In this document: one piece after another, positions 52,092 through 61,518 of the stretch
Numbering within the stretch: position 1 is the first letter of the stretch
How the letters are laid out: every line of letters begins with the position of its first letter
Source of the DNA: an uncultured Eubacteriales bacterium
Lineage (GTDB): Bacteria; Bacillota; Clostridia; Lachnospirales; Lachnospiraceae
Assembly: GCA_900539455.1 (NCBI GenBank)
Contig: UQCD01000001.1
Span: 62,001 to 126,000, forward strand
DNA: 64,000 nucleotides
Direction: 5' to 3'
Program-made: the position numbers and the translations under genes
Notes under the pieces: generated by a model
What the model was told of the DNA's origin: nothing
What the model saw: only the letters and a program-made list of their open reading frames with translations
Database searches by the model: none

Positions 52092-53948
52092 CTAAAGCAC
52101 TTCTAATATTTTTTTCATTACCTTTTGGGCAGTAAAGCCTACTTCTTTCTTTAACACATCAATGCTTCCGTGTTCCAGGTACATATTTGGTATACCTATA
52201 TTTATAACCTTTGTATCATATCTTCTTGAATTAACATATTTTAAAACAGCCTCTCCGTATCCACCGTTTAATATGTTTTCTTCAAGTGTAGCTATTAGAC
52301 TGTGATTTTTTACCAGCTCATCAATGCACTTTTCATCTATTGGCTTGATAAATCTGGCATTAATAATACTACAGTTATAATTTTGCTTTTTTAATTCCTC
52401 TCTGGTTTCCAAAGCAAGCTCCAGCATAGAGCCACAAAACAATATAGCTATATCTCTTTCTTTATATATGGCTTCACTTTTTCCGTATACTATAGGCTCT
52501 CTTTTTTCCTTTAATACCTCACTGGCAGCACCCTTTGGATACCTTATTGCCAAAGGTCCGTTAAAGCCTGCCGAGAAATTTAAAACATCAATAAATTCAT
52601 ATTTGTTTTTCGGTGCAAAAATACTTAAGTTTGGTATTGTTCTAAGGAAAGAAATATCATAAATACCCTGATGTGTTTCTCCGTCAGTTCCCACAATACC
52701 AGCTCTGTCAATAGCAAATACTACAGGTAGTCCCTGAATACATACATCGTGCATAATCTCATCATAAGCTCTTTGTAAAAATGATGAGTATATTGCCACA
52801 TAAGGCTTTACACCTGCGGCTGCTAGTCCACCTGCAAAGGTAACTGCGTGCTCCTCTGCAATACCTACATCAAAAAATCTGTCTGGATATAGTGACTTAA
52901 ATCTTTTAAGTCCTGTTCCGTCTGCCATTGCCGCTGTAATAGCTACAACATTGCTGTTTTCCTTTGCAATTTTACATATTGCCTTTGAAAAAACATCTGT
53001 ATAGGTAGGCTTTGTCTTTTGCACTAATACCTCACCTGTATCAATATCAAAGGGTTCTACACCGTGAAATCTGCTTGGCCGCTTTTCAGCAAATTCATAG
53101 CCTTTTCCTTTTTTTGTAATAACATGAACAATAACAGCGTGATTAAGCTTTTTAGCTTCATTAAAAACTCTTACCATCTGGCTTATGTTGTGTCCGTCAA
53201 CTGGTCCTAAATAAGTAATTCCCATATTTTCAAACAACATTCCTGGTATTACAAGCTGCTTAATACTGCTTTTGGTTTTGCTTATCTGATGAACAAGCTT
53301 CTCTCCTACTACCGGAATACTATTAAGAGTTTTTGTTACTCCGCTTTTTACATCATTGTATACATGACCTGTTCTAATTCCTGACAGGTATTTTGAAAGT
53401 CCACCAACATTTTCTGATATAGACATTTCATTATCATTTAAAACAATAATGTAATTTCTTTTTAATCTTGAAGCATTGTTTAAGGCCTCAAATGCCAGAC
53501 CGCCTGTTAGTGCACCATCACCAATTACAGACACCACTGTATCCTCACAGCCAGTTATTTCATTAGCTGTAACTATGCCAAGTCCTGCTGAAAGAGAGGT
53601 AGAGCTATGTCCTGTATTAAAAGGGTCACATTCACTTTCACGCCTTTTAGGAAATCCACTTAGACCTCCATGAGTTCTAAGTGTATCAAATTCTTCTTTT
53701 CTGCCTGTCAATATTTTATGTGTATAGGACTGATGTCCAACATCCCATACAATTTTATCCTTTGGTAAATCAAGAACTAAATGTAACGCCATTGTAAGCT
53801 CTACTACTCCTAAATTAGACGCTAGATGACCTCCCTTTTTTGAAACCTTTGAAATAATATATTCTCTAATTTCATCTGCAAGAAGCTCGTAGTCCTCCTT
53901 ATTAATTTTCTTTATATCATTTGGTTTGTTAATATTCTCAAGTACCAT
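52092..53948 (-). CDS. dxs: 1-deoxy-D-xylulose-5-phosphate synthase
   Basis: Dxs joins pyruvate and glyceraldehyde-3-phosphate, the first step of the MEP isoprenoid pathway; the product also feeds thiamine and pyridoxal. The 618-residue thiamine-diphosphate enzyme has the His in WDVGHQSYTHKILTGR, the GDGALTGGLAFEALNNA cofactor motif, FHGVEPFD, and the C-terminal ERFIDVGIAEEHAVT-like core (here FFDVGIAEEHAVTFAGGLAA) and DRAGIVGTDGETHQG. It is co-transcribed with ispA upstream. Confidence 0.97.
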   Translation of the reverse strand: MVLENINKPNDIKKINKEDYELLADEIREYIISKVSKKGGHLASNLGVVELTMALHLVLDLPKDKIVWDVGHQSYTHKILTGRKEEFDTLRTHGGLSGFPKRRESECDPFNTGHSSTSLSAGLGIVTANEITGCEDTVVSVIGDGALTGGLAFEALNNASRLKRNYIIVLNDNEMSISENVGGLSKYLSGIRTGHVYNDVKSGVTKTLNSIPVVGEKLVHQISKTKSSIKQLVIPGMLFENMGITYLGPVDGHNISQMVRVFNEAKKLNHAVIVHVITKKGKGYEFAEKRPSRFHGVEPFDIDTGEVLVQKTKPTYTDVFSKAICKIAKENSNVVAITAAMADGTGLKRFKSLYPDRFFDVGIAEEHAVTFAGGLAAAGVKPYVAIYSSFLQRAYDEIMHDVCIQGLPVVFAIDRAGIVGTDGETHQGIYDISFLRTIPNLSIFAPKNKYEFIDVLNFSAGFNGPLAIRYPKGAASEVLKEKREPIVYGKSEAIYKERDIAILFCGSMLELALETREELKKQNYNCSIINARFIKPIDEKCIDELVKNHSLIATLEENILNGGYGEAVLKYVNSRRYDTKVINIGIPNMYLEHGSIDVLKKEVGFTAQKVMKKILEVL

Positions 53949-53957
53949 AAATCACCT

Positions 53958-54848
53958 TTATTTCTTTCTGGTAATAAGATATTCTACTAATTTTATTAAA
54001 AATTCGCTGTTAGGATTGATTTCTTTAATCATAGCAACAGCTTCGTAGGATAATTCAGATACCTTTTTAATTGAATTTTTCATACCATATAATGAAACAT
54101 AAGTTGTTTTATTGTTTTTCTCGTCGCTTAATACCGGCTTTCCCAGCTCCTTAGTGGTAGAAGTAACATCCAAAATATCGTCTTGGATTTGAAAGGCCAA
54201 ACCAATATTGCAGCCTATCTGTTCCATAGCATTTACATCTTTTTCATCTGCTCCTGCAAGAACTGCTCCACACATAAGGGCCGCTTCAATAAGTGCGCTG
54301 GTTTTTAGGTCATATATAAATCTAATAGTCTGGCTATCCATAGGCTTACCTGTAAGCTCTACATCTACTGTCTGACCTCCCACCATTCCATAGATACCTG
54401 CTTTTTTGCTAAGAATAGCAAAGGCTTCCCCTGCCTTTTTAATATCCTTTGCTTCTAATATTCCCTTAGCACACAGCTCATATGCGTAATTAAGCAAGCC
54501 ATCGCCAGCTAATATGCCCATAGCGTGTCCAAACTTTTTGTGAGTAGTTAGATTTCCTCTTCTATAATCATCATTATCCATTGCCGGTAAATCATCATGA
54601 ACTAATGAATATGTATGTATACACTCAATAGCAGCCATGAACAGGTTTATTGCTTCATTGGACTTGTCCGAAAAAAGATTATAAGCCTCACTCATGAGAA
54701 TAGGTCTTAACCTTTTTCCACCTACTGTAAGACTATATTTCATCGCCTGAATTATAGTTTTCTGAAATCCCTCCTCCTTAGGTAAATAACTATTTATTAT
54801 ATTGTTTACTTCGTTGGTTTTCTTTAATAAATCGCTTTCAAAACTCAT
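53958..54848 (-). CDS. ispA: Farnesyl/geranyl diphosphate synthase
   Basis: The enzyme adds isopentenyl diphosphate to allylic diphosphates, supplying farnesyl diphosphate for undecaprenol and other lipids. The start MSFESDLLKKTNEV is chosen for its AAGGTGA box. The 296-residue protein has the first Asp-rich motif in LVHDDLPAMDNDDYRRG and the second in AFQIQDDILDVTST, plus GKRLRPILM. It lies between xseB and dxs. Confidence 0.95.
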   Translation of the reverse strand: MSFESDLLKKTNEVNNIINSYLPKEEGFQKTIIQAMKYSLTVGGKRLRPILMSEAYNLFSDKSNEAINLFMAAIECIHTYSLVHDDLPAMDNDDYRRGNLTTHKKFGHAMGILAGDGLLNYAYELCAKGILEAKDIKKAGEAFAILSKKAGIYGMVGGQTVDVELTGKPMDSQTIRFIYDLKTSALIEAALMCGAVLAGADEKDVNAMEQIGCNIGLAFQIQDDILDVTSTTKELGKPVLSDEKNNKTTYVSLYGMKNSIKKVSELSYEAVAMIKEINPNSEFLIKLVEYLITRKK

Positions 54849-54858
54849 AATTTCACCT

Positions 54859-55053
54859 TTATTCATTGACAATATTTAGTTTGCTTTCTACTTCACTTAT
54901 TTTGCCATTAAGCTCTTTTACAATTTTCAATCCACTATTATACAATTCGAAGGTTTCTTCTAAGGAAACCTCACTATCATCCATTTTATTTAAAATATCA
55001 TTTAACTTAGCGAAGCCTTCCTCAATGGTTTCTTTCTTTTGAACCTTGCCCAT
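54859..55053 (-). CDS. xseB: Exodeoxyribonuclease VII small subunit
   Basis: XseB assembles with XseA into the single-strand exonuclease VII. The 64-residue helical protein has the family core: TIEEGFAKLNDILNKMDDSE, then VSLEETFELYNSGLKIVKEL. A TAGGAG site precedes the start, 1 base after the xseA stop. Confidence 0.93.
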   Translation of the reverse strand: MGKVQKKETIEEGFAKLNDILNKMDDSEVSLEETFELYNSGLKIVKELNGKISEVESKLNIVNE

Positions 55054-55054
55054 T

Positions 55055-56281
55055 TTATTCTCCTAAATCTATATCTTTAAATTTTTCTTCTTTTTCTATC
55101 TCAGTGATTGTAGCAGCTATATATCCGTCAATAACTGTAATTTTTAATTTATCGCCTTTTTTAACATCCTCTATGCTTTTTACCACTGCACTATCCTTAG
55201 AAACATAAGAATAGCCACTATTTAGCTTTGTAAGAGGCGACATACCATTAAGCTTTTCTGCCATAATGAAAAATCTGTTTTTAGTATCTGCCATTTTTTT
55301 CTCCATAGCAGCTCTCATACAGTTTTCAATATCTTTTATATGCTGTTTTTTTAACTCAATTTGATTTTTAGGGCTTTTTGCCTTTAATCTTGCATCAAGC
55401 TCCTTTAATTTTAATTTATGACTATCAAGTTTAACCTTCATCTCTTTTTGAAGGCTATAGCTTATACTTTCCAAATCCATTAAGAAATCATCATAGCTAA
55501 ATACTGCCAGCTCTGCCGCTGCTGATGGTGTAGGTGCTCTTAAATCAGCAACATAATCAGCTATAGTTGTGTCTGTTTCATGTCCTACTGCTGATATAAT
55601 AGGCGTATTACAAGCAAAAATAGCTCTGGCTACAGCTTCCTCGTTAAATGCCCACAAATCCTCAATAGAGCCTCCACCTCTGCCTACAATTATTACATCT
55701 AAATCCATTTCATCTAATACATTTATTCCATTGCATATAGACCGAACTGCTTCACTGCCTTGAACTATAGCAGAATACAAATATAAAGAAACATATGGAT
55801 TCCGTCTTTTTGATATATTAATAATGTCTTGTATAGCTGCTCCTGTAGAGGCTGTTACAATACCTATTTTCATAGCATACTTTGGTAGTGGCTTTTTATA
55901 TTCCTTTTCAAACATTCCCATTTCTAAAAGTTCCTGCTTTAGCTGTTCAAATTTTTTGAATAAATCGCCCTCGCCGTCCATAGCTATGCTTCTGGCATAC
56001 ATCTGATACTTTCCGTCACGCTCGTAGACACTGATATTTCCTGTAACAATTACCTTTTGTCCTTCTTTTAACTTAAAATTAAGCTTGTATGCGTTTGAAG
56101 CAAACATAACACAGCTTAATACAGAATTTTCTTCCTTTAATGTAAAATAAATATGTCCAGATGAATGATATTTGCAGTTAGATACTTCTCCACTAACAGA
56201 AATATTTGCAAGTGCAAAATCTTCATCGAACATATGCTTTATATATGCGTTAATTTTAGCTACTGAATATATGCTTCCCAC
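55055..56281 (-). CDS. xseA: Exodeoxyribonuclease VII large subunit
   Basis: XseA is the catalytic subunit of exonuclease VII, which degrades single-stranded DNA in repair. The 408-residue protein has an N-terminal OB fold (ANISVSGEVSNCKYHSSGHI, then YFTLKE), the catalytic domain with IGIVTASTGAAIQDIINI, GRGGGSIEDLWAFN and ISAVGHETDTTIADYVADLR, and a coiled coil (about 275-335). It starts with GTG 4 bases after the nusB stop. Confidence 0.96.
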   Translation of the reverse strand: MGSIYSVAKINAYIKHMFDEDFALANISVSGEVSNCKYHSSGHIYFTLKEENSVLSCVMFASNAYKLNFKLKEGQKVIVTGNISVYERDGKYQMYARSIAMDGEGDLFKKFEQLKQELLEMGMFEKEYKKPLPKYAMKIGIVTASTGAAIQDIINISKRRNPYVSLYLYSAIVQGSEAVRSICNGINVLDEMDLDVIIVGRGGGSIEDLWAFNEEAVARAIFACNTPIISAVGHETDTTIADYVADLRAPTPSAAAELAVFSYDDFLMDLESISYSLQKEMKVKLDSHKLKLKELDARLKAKSPKNQIELKKQHIKDIENCMRAAMEKKMADTKNRFFIMAEKLNGMSPLTKLNSGYSYVSKDSAVVKSIEDVKKGDKLKITVIDGYIAATITEIEKEEKFKDIDLGE

Positions 56282-56285
56282 GACT

Positions 56286-56693
56286 TTATTCTGCTGCCAG
56301 CCTTCCTAATACGCCATTTACAAAGGCTGATGACTCATCTCCTCCGTATTTTTTAGCTAACTCAATAGCTTCATTTATAGCTACCTTTAATGGAATTTCA
56401 TCATCATATTTCATTTCAAAAAGTGCAAGACGAAGTATAGTAAGGTCTGCCTTTGCCATTCGGCTGACATTCCAATCATCACTAGCTTCTTCTATAGCAC
56501 TATCTATTTCATCAAGCTTTGATATAATAGCAAATACTCTTGAATGTACATATTCTGATTCTTCTTCTGTGAGCTTAGCCGCACCTTCGCTTTCCATAAA
56601 AAGCTGAAACTGTTCTTCCATTAGGGCTTCATCGTGAAACTCCTTGCGGAATAACATTTTAAATGTGTTTTCTCTAAGTTCTCTTCTTGTCAT
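56286..56693 (-). CDS. nusB: Transcription antitermination factor NusB
   Basis: NusB with NusE (S10) binds boxA in rRNA leaders and prevents early termination. The 135-residue protein has the all-helical NusB pattern: MTRRELRENTFKMLFRKEF at the start, DWNVSRMAKADLTILRLALF in the middle, and PLKVAINEAIELAKKYGG with FVNGVLGRLA at the end. It leads into xseA. Confidence 0.95.
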   Translation of the reverse strand: MTRRELRENTFKMLFRKEFHDEALMEEQFQLFMESEGAAKLTEEESEYVHSRVFAIISKLDEIDSAIEEASDDWNVSRMAKADLTILRLALFEMKYDDEIPLKVAINEAIELAKKYGGDESSAFVNGVLGRLAAE

Positions 56694-56754
56694 AATATAA
56701 TAACCTTTCTACCATTCGCTACGATAATCTTTGTAAATTTTTCGTTAAACATTA

Positions 56755-56784
56755 AAATCGAGTAGGCTAACTCCTACTCGATTT
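56755..56784 (-). terminator. Terminator between the Asp23-family gene and nusB
   Basis: AAATCGAGTAGG and CCTACTCGATTT pair around 6 bases, with TTTTAA following on the minus strand. The gap 56694-56875 holds nothing else clear. Confidence 0.7.
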
Positions 56785-56875
56785 GGCAATCAAGCATCTC
56801 AAGTGTTGAAATATCTGATTGCTCAACAGATACAATGCCTAAGACTAATGTAATCTGTCTAATTAAGCATTAAAT

Positions 56876-57229
56876 TTACTTGTTTTCTTCTAAAGCAACT
56901 CCAGCAATGCTGACATTTACTTCTGAAACACTTAAGCCTGTCATATTCTCTATGGCAGTCTTTACCTTTTCCTGAACTTTTTCAGATACTGCCGGTACAT
57001 TGTAGCCATATTTAATATTGATTGCTAAATCAACTGCTACACAATCAGTACCTACATCTACCTTTACACCTTTTGAAAGGTTTTTCATCCCAAGCTTTGA
57101 AATAATTTCCTTTGTAATATTGCCTGCCATTGAAGCAACTCCTTCAACCTCTGTAGCTGCAAGGCCTGCAATAATAGCCACTACATCATCTGCTATCTGA
57201 ACGATACCTACATTTGTATTCTTTTCCAC
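56876..57229 (-). CDS. Asp23/Gls24-family protein (YqhY-like)
   Basis: The 117-residue protein starts with GTG after GGAGG. It has the Asp23 family core: VAIIAGLAATEVEGVASMAG near the start and a DLAINIKYGYNVPAVSEKVQ beta-alpha segment, then VSEVNVSIAGVAL. YqhY-type members lie beside nusB or acc genes in Firmicutes and influence envelope or fatty-acid metabolism. Here it sits between spoIIIAH and nusB. Confidence 0.92.
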   Translation of the reverse strand: MEKNTNVGIVQIADDVVAIIAGLAATEVEGVASMAGNITKEIISKLGMKNLSKGVKVDVGTDCVAVDLAINIKYGYNVPAVSEKVQEKVKTAIENMTGLSVSEVNVSIAGVALEENK

Positions 57230-57305
57230 GATTAAAATCCTCCTAAATCCACCTTTATCTTATTAGTATTATACCAAAATTGAATGTAATTGCAATAAAT
57301 TTATT

Positions 57306-57995
57306 TTACTTACTTGTATCTACTACTGTAATTGTTATATTTTTTGCCTCAACCTCCATTTTTTCTTTAACTATCTCTTCTATTCTTGTAATTTCCGTAG
57401 CATTTATTGGCTTAGACATTATAATAACATCAACCTTATCCTCTATCTTTGTTACTACTACATTTTCAAAGCCTCTGCCTCTTATCTGGGTTTCAGCCAG
57501 TAGTTCCTTTTCTGCATTACTTGTAAGTGCTGTACACTTATCTATTGCACTTTTCTTTTCTGCTTCTGATATAGATGTATTATTTACAATGCTTTGCAAA
57601 TTTTCCAGTAATTCCCCTCTTAAAGACTCCTTTTCCAATCTGGCAGTAACTATAAAATCTGAAGTTCCTGTGGCATTTACCAACACAGCCTCGCCGGGAG
57701 CTTCGTTTATATCTGCATCTGTGCTTACAATATCATATGTATCATTTTTTGAATTATTTTGAGCTAAAACATCCTGATCTGAAATATCAGAGGTATTATC
57801 CTTTGCTGTTTCCACGCTTTTATCTGTGTTTTTATCTTTTTCTTTCTGTTCACTTGTACTTTTCTCACTTGCATTTTGATTAGTTTTCACAAGTCCATTA
57901 TCTAAATCTCCTCCGAAATTCACATAGCCTACTACTGCCACCAGAGCAGCCAATGCCGTAATAATTAATTGATTTCTTTTAAAAAATTTACTCAT
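57306..57995 (-). CDS. spoIIIAH: Stage III sporulation protein AH
   Basis: SpoIIIAH in the mother-cell membrane binds forespore SpoIIQ, forming the channel that links the two cells. The 229-residue protein has one N-terminal membrane helix (about 10-27) and a Ser/Lys/Asp-rich linker. Its YscJ/FliF-like C-terminal domain (about 115-229) contains LRGELLENLQSIVNNTSISE and ETQIRGRGFENVVVTKIEDK. It is the last gene of the spoIIIA operon. Confidence 0.93.
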   Translation of the reverse strand: MSKFFKRNQLIITALAALVAVVGYVNFGGDLDNGLVKTNQNASEKSTSEQKEKDKNTDKSVETAKDNTSDISDQDVLAQNNSKNDTYDIVSTDADINEAPGEAVLVNATGTSDFIVTARLEKESLRGELLENLQSIVNNTSISEAEKKSAIDKCTALTSNAEKELLAETQIRGRGFENVVVTKIEDKVDVIIMSKPINATEITRIEEIVKEKMEVEAKNITITVVDTSK

Positions 57996-58037
57996 ACTTC
58001 CTCACCATTTTTTACCTATATACTAATTAATATGCTG

Positions 58038-58625
58038 CTAATTTGTAATTATAACTGAAATATTATTAATTCCTATTCCTGTTAAAGTATTTATAGTTCT
58101 AATTATATTTTCTTTATTTTCCACAGTAATATTTCCTTTAATTGCAACAGCCACTCCCATTATTTCCGGAGTGTAAACACTTACAACATAAGGCACTTCA
58201 TTTCCATCCTTGTCACTTTCATATACCGTATTATAATTTCTGTCCTCGCTTTTAATTACTCTGTTTCCTCCATTTTTGTCATTTTCTGTCGTGTCTGATT
58301 TATTGTAGGGAGTTTCTGTCAGTACAACCTTTCTGCTGCCAGATTTTATAGTAATAAACGCCTCTGCCTTTTCCACACCAGCTACAAGCTGTACCATTGC
58401 TTCTATTTTTTCCTCCATATCCTTTACAAATTGATTGTCACTTATTTCACCAGCACTATTTATTTCCTGTGTGTTCTTATTAAGATTATTTTTTTCTTCA
58501 TCACTATTTGAATTATCCTTGCCCCCAAATTCCAGCGTCATAAGTAAAATTCCCATTCCAAATAACAAAAGCAGCTTTCCAATTCCTATATTTTTTACAA
58601 ACCCGGCTATCTTTTTATAATCCAC
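58038..58625 (-). CDS. spoIIIAG: Stage III sporulation protein AG
   Basis: SpoIIIAG forms a large ring like that of secretion systems, in the space between mother cell and forespore. The 195-residue protein has one N-terminal membrane helix (about 17-32), an Asn/Glu-rich linker, and the ring-building domain with YVVSVYTPEIMGVAVAIKGN. It lies 2 bases before spoIIIAF on the transcript. Confidence 0.92.
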   Translation of the reverse strand: MDYKKIAGFVKNIGIGKLLLLFGMGILLMTLEFGGKDNSNSDEEKNNLNKNTQEINSAGEISDNQFVKDMEEKIEAMVQLVAGVEKAEAFITIKSGSRKVVLTETPYNKSDTTENDKNGGNRVIKSEDRNYNTVYESDKDGNEVPYVVSVYTPEIMGVAVAIKGNITVENKENIIRTINTLTGIGINNISVIITN

Positions 58626-58627
58626 AT

Positions 58628-59254
58628 CTATTCCTCCATTAATGCAATATATATATCTTCCATATCCAAACCATATATTATGCTTATTTCCCTTTTTATT
58701 TTTAAAATTATCGGCTCATCAGCAATGGTATTTGTATTATTACCTACAGCCTCACCAACCGAATAATCCTTTTCCTCTGCTCCTATTTCCCCCACATACA
58801 CCTCTTTTACATCACTTATATTACTGTCTAAGCCTTCCCCTTCACCCTTGTAAAAATCTATATAAATTTTCAAATTACATATTTTATTATCCTCAACCTC
58901 CATATCTATACTATTTACACTATAACCCTGTTGGTATATATATTTCTTAATATTCTCTGCCATTACCTTTTTATAACTTTCCTTAGCTTCACCATTAATA
59001 TCCTCTAATTTCTCATCTATTTGCATCTGCAATTCATCTATAACACTATTGTTAAGTTCATTGGAAAATATGTCCGTTACAGACACACCCTTTATTCTAA
59101 AAATAAATGATATTACAATGGTTATTATTATTAATCCGGAAAAAAAGCTGTATATGTTTTTATATTTGTTCCCACAAATAATACTTTCACAGCATATAGA
59201 AAAGAAATTGAATACAATTATTGAAATTACAAAGCCTTTAAATATTCCAAGCAT
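58628..59254 (-). CDS. spoIIIAF: Stage III sporulation protein AF
   Basis: The start MLGIFKGFVISIIVFNFF is chosen for its GGGGGT box and because it overlaps the end of spoIIIAE by a few bases, as usual. The 208-residue protein has two membrane helices (about 5-22 and 35-53) and a soluble domain from about 65 with ISIIYGLDMEDIYIALMEE at the end. It is part of the SpoIIIA-SpoIIQ channel, though it is one of the least conserved subunits. Confidence 0.9.
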   Translation of the reverse strand: MLGIFKGFVISIIVFNFFSICCESIICGNKYKNIYSFFSGLIIITIVISFIFRIKGVSVTDIFSNELNNSVIDELQMQIDEKLEDINGEAKESYKKVMAENIKKYIYQQGYSVNSIDMEVEDNKICNLKIYIDFYKGEGEGLDSNISDVKEVYVGEIGAEEKDYSVGEAVGNNTNTIADEPIILKIKREISIIYGLDMEDIYIALMEE

Positions 59255-59256
59255 TT

Positions 59257-60393
59257 CTACCCCCTTGTAAATAAACAAATAATAGCAACAGATGCCCCAA
59301 GCATTATTACTGACGATATACATACCTTGTATATAAGTCCTGCTGCCTTTGTAACTATTTCTATAGCCCCTACCACCCTTTTATCGGAAATAGGCTCTAT
59401 AATGGCAGCTATCACCTTATATACTCCTATAAACAAAAGCAGCTTTATAATAGGAACTGCCACAACTATTACTATAGCTACCAATGCAGCACCACCTATT
59501 GTATTTTTAATTATTTCTCCAGAGGAAAGCATAAGATTTGCTGCTCCACTTAGTCCATTGCCTACCACCGGAAGCATAGATACTGCCTGAGTTATTCCCT
59601 TATTTTTCACCTTATCGGCTAAGGGAAGTATCATACTTTCAATAACATTCATTCCCAACACTATTGTTAATAAAGACTTAGTACCCCAATCCACAAAATT
59701 AGCTATTATGTCACCGATTTTTGACATATTGTTATCCTTTTGAATACTGGTTACCAGAGAAATTGCAACAAAAATGCTTATAGCCGGTAATAAAATATTT
59801 ACTATTACCTTTTCTATAATAGTCATTACCGTTAAGGTTACAGCACAAAGTCCTGTAGAGGTGGAATACCCATTGCTTATGCCTATTGCTAAGAAAAACG
59901 ACGGCACTAAACACTCCATAAACCTTACTACACTTCCTATCAGCTCCTTACCAATATTCATTAAGGTTATAAAGCTAATCATCAAGCTGTTTATTAGCAT
60001 TAAATATAAAACAAAAAAGCCTGTTTCCCAATAATTATTAGTTGTAAATATAACTAATATGTTTGACAGCAGTGCCATAGATAATGCTAGTACAATTATT
60101 CCAATAATATGGCTTCTGTTCTCTGAAAGCTGACTATATATAGAGTTTTTTACAAGCTCATAGCCATTATAAAGCACACTCTTATCTCCCGAAAAAAGCT
60201 GCTTTATAATATAGGTAAAGTCAAAACTTCCTTGTGTACTGTCCTTTACAATATTATCTATATCCTCGAAATTATAGCCGTCATATAAATCGTATTCTTC
60301 ACTTACAGCACACTGTTCACTCATACCGTTTACCCTTTGACTAATACTTAAAAGTGCCGTTATAAATATCCAAAAAAAGAAAAGCTTCTTCAC
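59257..60393 (-). CDS. spoIIIAE: Stage III sporulation protein AE
   Basis: SpoIIIAE is the large membrane subunit of the engulfment channel. The 378-residue protein has an N-terminal signal-like helix and about seven membrane segments (from 95 on). Conserved stretches are GLSGAANLMLSSGEIIKNTI and PISDKRVVGAIEIVTKAAGL. It lies 8 bases after spoIIIAD. Confidence 0.94.
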   Translation of the reverse strand: MKKLFFFWIFITALLSISQRVNGMSEQCAVSEEYDLYDGYNFEDIDNIVKDSTQGSFDFTYIIKQLFSGDKSVLYNGYELVKNSIYSQLSENRSHIIGIIVLALSMALLSNILVIFTTNNYWETGFFVLYLMLINSLMISFITLMNIGKELIGSVVRFMECLVPSFFLAIGISNGYSTSTGLCAVTLTVMTIIEKVIVNILLPAISIFVAISLVTSIQKDNNMSKIGDIIANFVDWGTKSLLTIVLGMNVIESMILPLADKVKNKGITQAVSMLPVVGNGLSGAANLMLSSGEIIKNTIGGAALVAIVIVVAVPIIKLLLFIGVYKVIAAIIEPISDKRVVGAIEIVTKAAGLIYKVCISSVIMLGASVAIICLFTRG

Positions 60394-60401
60394 TATGCCA
60401 C

Positions 60402-60791
60402 CTATCCATTAATCATTTCAATTATAGATTTTACAATAGCTGTAAGCACAGGCATACAAAAGCCCAGAATTGTTATTTTTCCAAAGATTTGTATTTGATT
60501 TCCCAGCGTTGCGTAGCCACAATCCCTGCTTATATCAGAGGCAATTTCTGAAATATAGGTTATTCCTATAATTTTAAAAATTAATGTTATATATGCACCT
60601 TCAATATTAATTGTATCTGCTATAAATTTTATAGAATTAACCACAACTGATAATTTGCTTATTCCATAAAAAAATATTAAAAGACTTGCTCCTATTGATA
60701 CAAGTATTCCATATTCACTTTTTATTCCCTTAAAATTAATAGCAATTAAAGCCGCTGCTATTGATATTATCCCAATTTTTATAAAATCCAT
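60402..60791 (-). CDS. spoIIIAD: Stage III sporulation protein AD
   Basis: The 129-residue membrane protein has about four helices and conserved YITLIFKIIGITYISEIASD, SRDCGYATLGNQIQIFGKIT. It resembles export-gate subunits of flagellar secretion at a distance, as is proposed for the SpoIIIA system. It lies 9 bases after spoIIIAC. Confidence 0.94.
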   Translation of the reverse strand: MDFIKIGIISIAAALIAINFKGIKSEYGILVSIGASLLIFFYGISKLSVVVNSIKFIADTINIEGAYITLIFKIIGITYISEIASDISRDCGYATLGNQIQIFGKITILGFCMPVLTAIVKSIIEMING

Positions 60792-60800
60792 TTTTATCTC

Positions 60801-60995
60801 CTACAAAGAAAACATACTTTTTATAGTATCAAACAACTCATAAATATAAGGTACTATCCAAAAAAGCACTAATATTAACCCTGCCAGACTAACTAAAAAG
60901 GCGTGCTCCTCTCGCCCACTTTGCTTTAATATCTGACTAATAACAGATACTAAAATCCCCACCGCCGCAATCTTAAAAATTAAATTTACTTCCAT
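60801..60995 (-). CDS. spoIIIAC: Stage III sporulation protein AC
   Basis: The 64-residue protein has two membrane helices (ILVSVISQILKQSGREEHAF and LAGLILVLFWIVPYIYELF), the normal SpoIIIAC layout. It sits between spoIIIAB and spoIIIAD in the operon. Confidence 0.94.
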   Translation of the reverse strand: MEVNLIFKIAAVGILVSVISQILKQSGREEHAFLVSLAGLILVLFWIVPYIYELFDTIKSMFSL

Positions 60996-61005
60996 TTATA
61001 TCCTC

Positions 61006-61518
61006 CTATACAAGTATTATAGATATTGCCATACCACACAAAAAGCCTAACATTCTATATAGCTTTGTTTTCCTTTGAAGTTCTTCCTTTATATGTAATA
61101 TTTGCTCATCCAGCTCACCTATGTATTTCTTTAAATTTTCTATTTCCACATTTAACCCTATGCTTCCCATTTCTCCTCCTAAGCTATTTAATAATTCTAT
61201 ATCTTTTTCATTTAAGTTTAATTTCCTGATATACTTTTCCACCCCTCTTGTCCATATATGACTTAGCTTGCCATTGGTACTATATGTTTCTTTATAAATA
61301 TACTCCATAAATTCTTTATAAGGGGACTGCTGTTTTCTTGACAATTTTAAGAATATATCACTTATACTTCCTCTGGTATACTCAATTTCTCCTATAATAG
61401 CTGCCATTATCTGCCTTATATTTTTTAAAGCAGCATATCTTTTATTTATATTTTCTAAAAAGTAATTACCCATTAAAAAGCCTGAGCATATACATATAAC
61501 AAACCCTATTAACTTCAA
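61006..61518 (-). CDS. spoIIIAB: Stage III sporulation protein AB
   Basis: The 170-residue protein has an N-terminal membrane helix (about 3-19), a helical central part (YAALKNIRQIMAAIIGEIEY, then LNSLGGEMGS) and a C-terminal helix (MLGFLCGMAISIILV). The family resembles GspF-type platform proteins. Its start overlaps the spoIIIAA stop by 4 bases (ATGA), showing coupling. Confidence 0.93.
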   Translation of the reverse strand: MKLIGFVICICSGFLMGNYFLENINKRYAALKNIRQIMAAIIGEIEYTRGSISDIFLKLSRKQQSPYKEFMEYIYKETYSTNGKLSHIWTRGVEKYIRKLNLNEKDIELLNSLGGEMGSIGLNVEIENLKKYIGELDEQILHIKEELQRKTKLYRMLGFLCGMAISIILV

